From the NCBI RefSeq assembly GCF_009831655.1, contig NZ_WRPA01000001.1:124001-188000 (forward strand): DNA of 64,000 bases, given 5' to 3'. This document shows, in pieces, positions 62,542 to 64,000 of the stretch. The stretch is from Shewanella insulae (GTDB lineage: Bacteria > Pseudomonadota > Gammaproteobacteria > Enterobacterales > Shewanellaceae). Each line of letters begins with the position of its first letter. The first letter of the stretch is position 1. The translations under genes were made by a program, and so were the position numbers. The notes under the pieces are model-generated. The model saw only the letters and a list, made by a program, of their open reading frames with translations. It made no database searches and was not told where the DNA came from.

Positions 62542-64000
62542 ATGCCAGCTAAGGTGCCACTGCAGGATGTAGATGCAAAATACCTGAAGATCATCAGCGA
62601 GTTTGCCATCGATATGCTCTCGCTGAGCGGTGTCGATGAGATCCTCTGGCATCTGGCCAAGAATGTGGTGTCTCAGCTCGGATTCGATGATGTGGTTGTC
62701 TACCTGTTAGATCCTGAGCGAAATGTTTTGATGCAAAAGGCGACTTTCGGCGCCAAGAATCCCTGCGGTCATGAGATCCTGTCGCCAATCGAGCTCAAGT
62801 TGGGTGAAGGCGTGGTCGGCACGGTCGCCAAGACCAAGCAGCCGTTGATCGTTGCCGATACCCGACTGTTTCCTAACTATATTGTCGATGATGCGCCCAG
62901 ACTCTCCGAACTCGCCGTGCCTATCTTGATGGATGGGGAGGTGATAGGGGTGATAGATACCGAACATCCCAAGAAGAATTTCTATACCTCGCAACATGAA
63001 CGTATTCTTTTTGCGCTTGCCTCCATTACCGCGTTGAAGATCCACAAGGCTAATAACCTGGTGACGCTGCAAAAGCGGGTCGCGGCATTGGAATTTGCCA
63101 GTAAGATCCAAGATACCCTGTTCGCCATTGCGGAGATCATCTTCGAGACCGACTCGATTAAGGCCTTCTATCATAAGCTGCATGTTTGTACCGCCCGCCT
63201 GATCCGGGCCGACAACTTCTATGTTGCGCTACTCAGCGAGGATGGTCGCAGGTTACGTTTTCCCTATCATGTGGATCAATATGACGAGCTATATGATGAT
63301 GCGGAGATAAGCGTCTCGCCTTCTCAGCTTGGGCTCGCAAGTTACGTGCTGTTAAAAAATAGGCCTCTGCTCGCCGATGAAACCCAGCTAGAGGAGATGG
63401 TTAGTCAGGGAGACATAGTTATCAATGGTGTCATGCCAAAGACCTGGCTCGGGGTACCCTTTGGCGATGAGGCATTTCGCGGGATCCTTGTGGTGCAGAG
63501 TTATCACGGTAGTCACCGTTACGGCGAGACAGACAAACAGCTGATGGTGTTTGCCGCTAAACATATAGGCAACGCCATCAGTCGCATGAATTTTAAGGCC
63601 CACCTTACCGAGATAGCCCTTTATGATTTCCTGACCAAATTGCCTAATCGTACCCTGTTCATCGATAGGCTCAATCAGGCCATTGGTAAGCTCACGCTTA
63701 GGGTCGGTGATAGTGGTGCCTGTTCTGGCCTGGGGTTAGTGCTGCTGGATATCGACCATTTTAAAGCGGTTAATGATGCCTATGGTCATCATATGGGTGA
63801 TGAGCTGCTCAGGGAATTTGCTCAGCGCATGGACAAGGCGAAAGGCAAAGACGACACCCTCAGTCGACTTGGAGGCGATCAGTTTGGTCTGTTGTTGCTG
63901 GGTATAGACTCAGAGGAGGAGTGCCGTCAGCGCGTCGAAGGCTTACATCAGCAGATGCTAGAAGTGTTAAATCTGGGAGGGATCTCTATTACCCTGTCGG
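62542..64000 (+). CDS. GAF-GAF-GGDEF signalling protein (3' end outside window)
   Basis: An open frame of 486 codons running off the window; GAGG lies 5 bp before the ATG at 62542. Two GAF-type sensor domains are seen (about 20-165, with FDDVVVYLLDP and VIGVIDTEHP; about 205-345, with ADNFYVALLSEDG and GILVVQSYHGSHRYG). A GGDEF domain follows (from about 355: ALYDFLTKLPNRTLFIDRL, LVLLDIDHFKAVNDAYGHHMGDELL). The active-site motif is GGDQF at 444-448, not GGDEF, so cyclase activity is doubtful. An EAL domain may follow downstream. It may act as a c-di-GMP sensor or phosphodiesterase regulator. Confidence 0.88.
   Translation, partial: MPAKVPLQDVDAKYLKIISEFAIDMLSLSGVDEILWHLAKNVVSQLGFDDVVVYLLDPERNVLMQKATFGAKNPCGHEILSPIELKLGEGVVGTVAKTKQPLIVADTRLFPNYIVDDAPRLSELAVPILMDGEVIGVIDTEHPKKNFYTSQHERILFALASITALKIHKANNLVTLQKRVAALEFASKIQDTLFAIAEIIFETDSIKAFYHKLHVCTARLIRADNFYVALLSEDGRRLRFPYHVDQYDELYDDAEISVSPSQLGLASYVLLKNRPLLADETQLEEMVSQGDIVINGVMPKTWLGVPFGDEAFRGILVVQSYHGSHRYGETDKQLMVFAAKHIGNAISRMNFKAHLTEIALYDFLTKLPNRTLFIDRLNQAIGKLTLRVGDSGACSGLGLVLLDIDHFKAVNDAYGHHMGDELLREFAQRMDKAKGKDDTLSRLGGDQFGLLLLGIDSEEECRQRVEGLHQQMLEVLNLGGISITLS

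Overview
The window reads as a contiguous chromosome segment of a marine gammaproteobacterium, most likely a Shewanella-type Alteromonadales. The evidence is gene order and protein similarity: several blocks follow the Escherichia coli order almost gene for gene (pyrD-zapC ... rlmKL ... uup ... rmf-fabA-lonH; uvrY-uvrC-pgsA-tRNA Gly-Cys-Leu; uraA-hda, arsC-bepA-perM, bcp-gcvR-dapA-bamC). Between them sit genes typical of Shewanella and relatives: the 180-kDa NAD glutamate dehydrogenase, prpB-prpC-acnD-prpF under a GntR regulator, prkA-yeaH-spoVR, DUF3466, DUF2066, and the DUF1302/DUF1329/YCF48/MMPL set. The genus is inferred, not proven. I see no insertion sequence, prophage or CRISPR array.

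Layout. 1-4572: the 3' part of prc, then pepN and a small DUF2835 gene. 4898-11753: a four-gene envelope operon (outer-membrane DUF1302 barrel, periplasmic DUF1329, YCF48-like propeller, RND/MMPL transporter). 12018-18642: gdhB, pyrD, zapC. 18698-19920: a non-coding stretch ending in three intact initiator tRNA genes (minus strand), next to several decayed tRNA-like copies. 20190-29066: rlmKL, a glutaredoxin-like gene, uup, DUF3466, rmf, and fabA and lonH on the minus strand. 29586-36274: GntR regulator and the 2-methylcitrate cycle operon. 36538-40082: uvrY, uvrC, pgsA and tRNA Gly-Cys-Leu. 40297-43452: a lone type IV-like pilin, an L,D-transpeptidase, a MepK-like peptidase and rplY. 43518-49260: spoVR, yeaH, prkA and sodB, all minus. 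49492-58978: grxD, uraA, DUF2066, hda, DUF2069, arsC-like, bepA, a TusA-like gene, perM and the divergent argP/argO pair. 59080-62355: bcp, gcvR, dapA, bamC. 62542-64000: a GAF-GAF-GGDEF protein cut by the window end.

How it fits together. Most of the window is housekeeping: envelope quality control (Prc, BepA, BamC, L,D-transpeptidase, MepK), translation and ribosome upkeep (RlmKL, RMF, L25, tRNAs), DNA replication and repair (Hda, UvrC), unsaturated fatty acid synthesis (FabA, with a FabR-like operator), propionate degradation, and lysine/arginine homeostasis (ArgP-ArgO, DapA). The least understood unit is the DUF1302-DUF1329-YCF48-MMPL operon, which looks like an envelope-spanning lipid or hydrophobic-compound transport system. 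Other notable signals are the decayed tRNA-fMet array, four copies of one palindrome around the prp regulator, hairpins in every later gap of the prp operon, and nested inverted repeats upstream of prkA.
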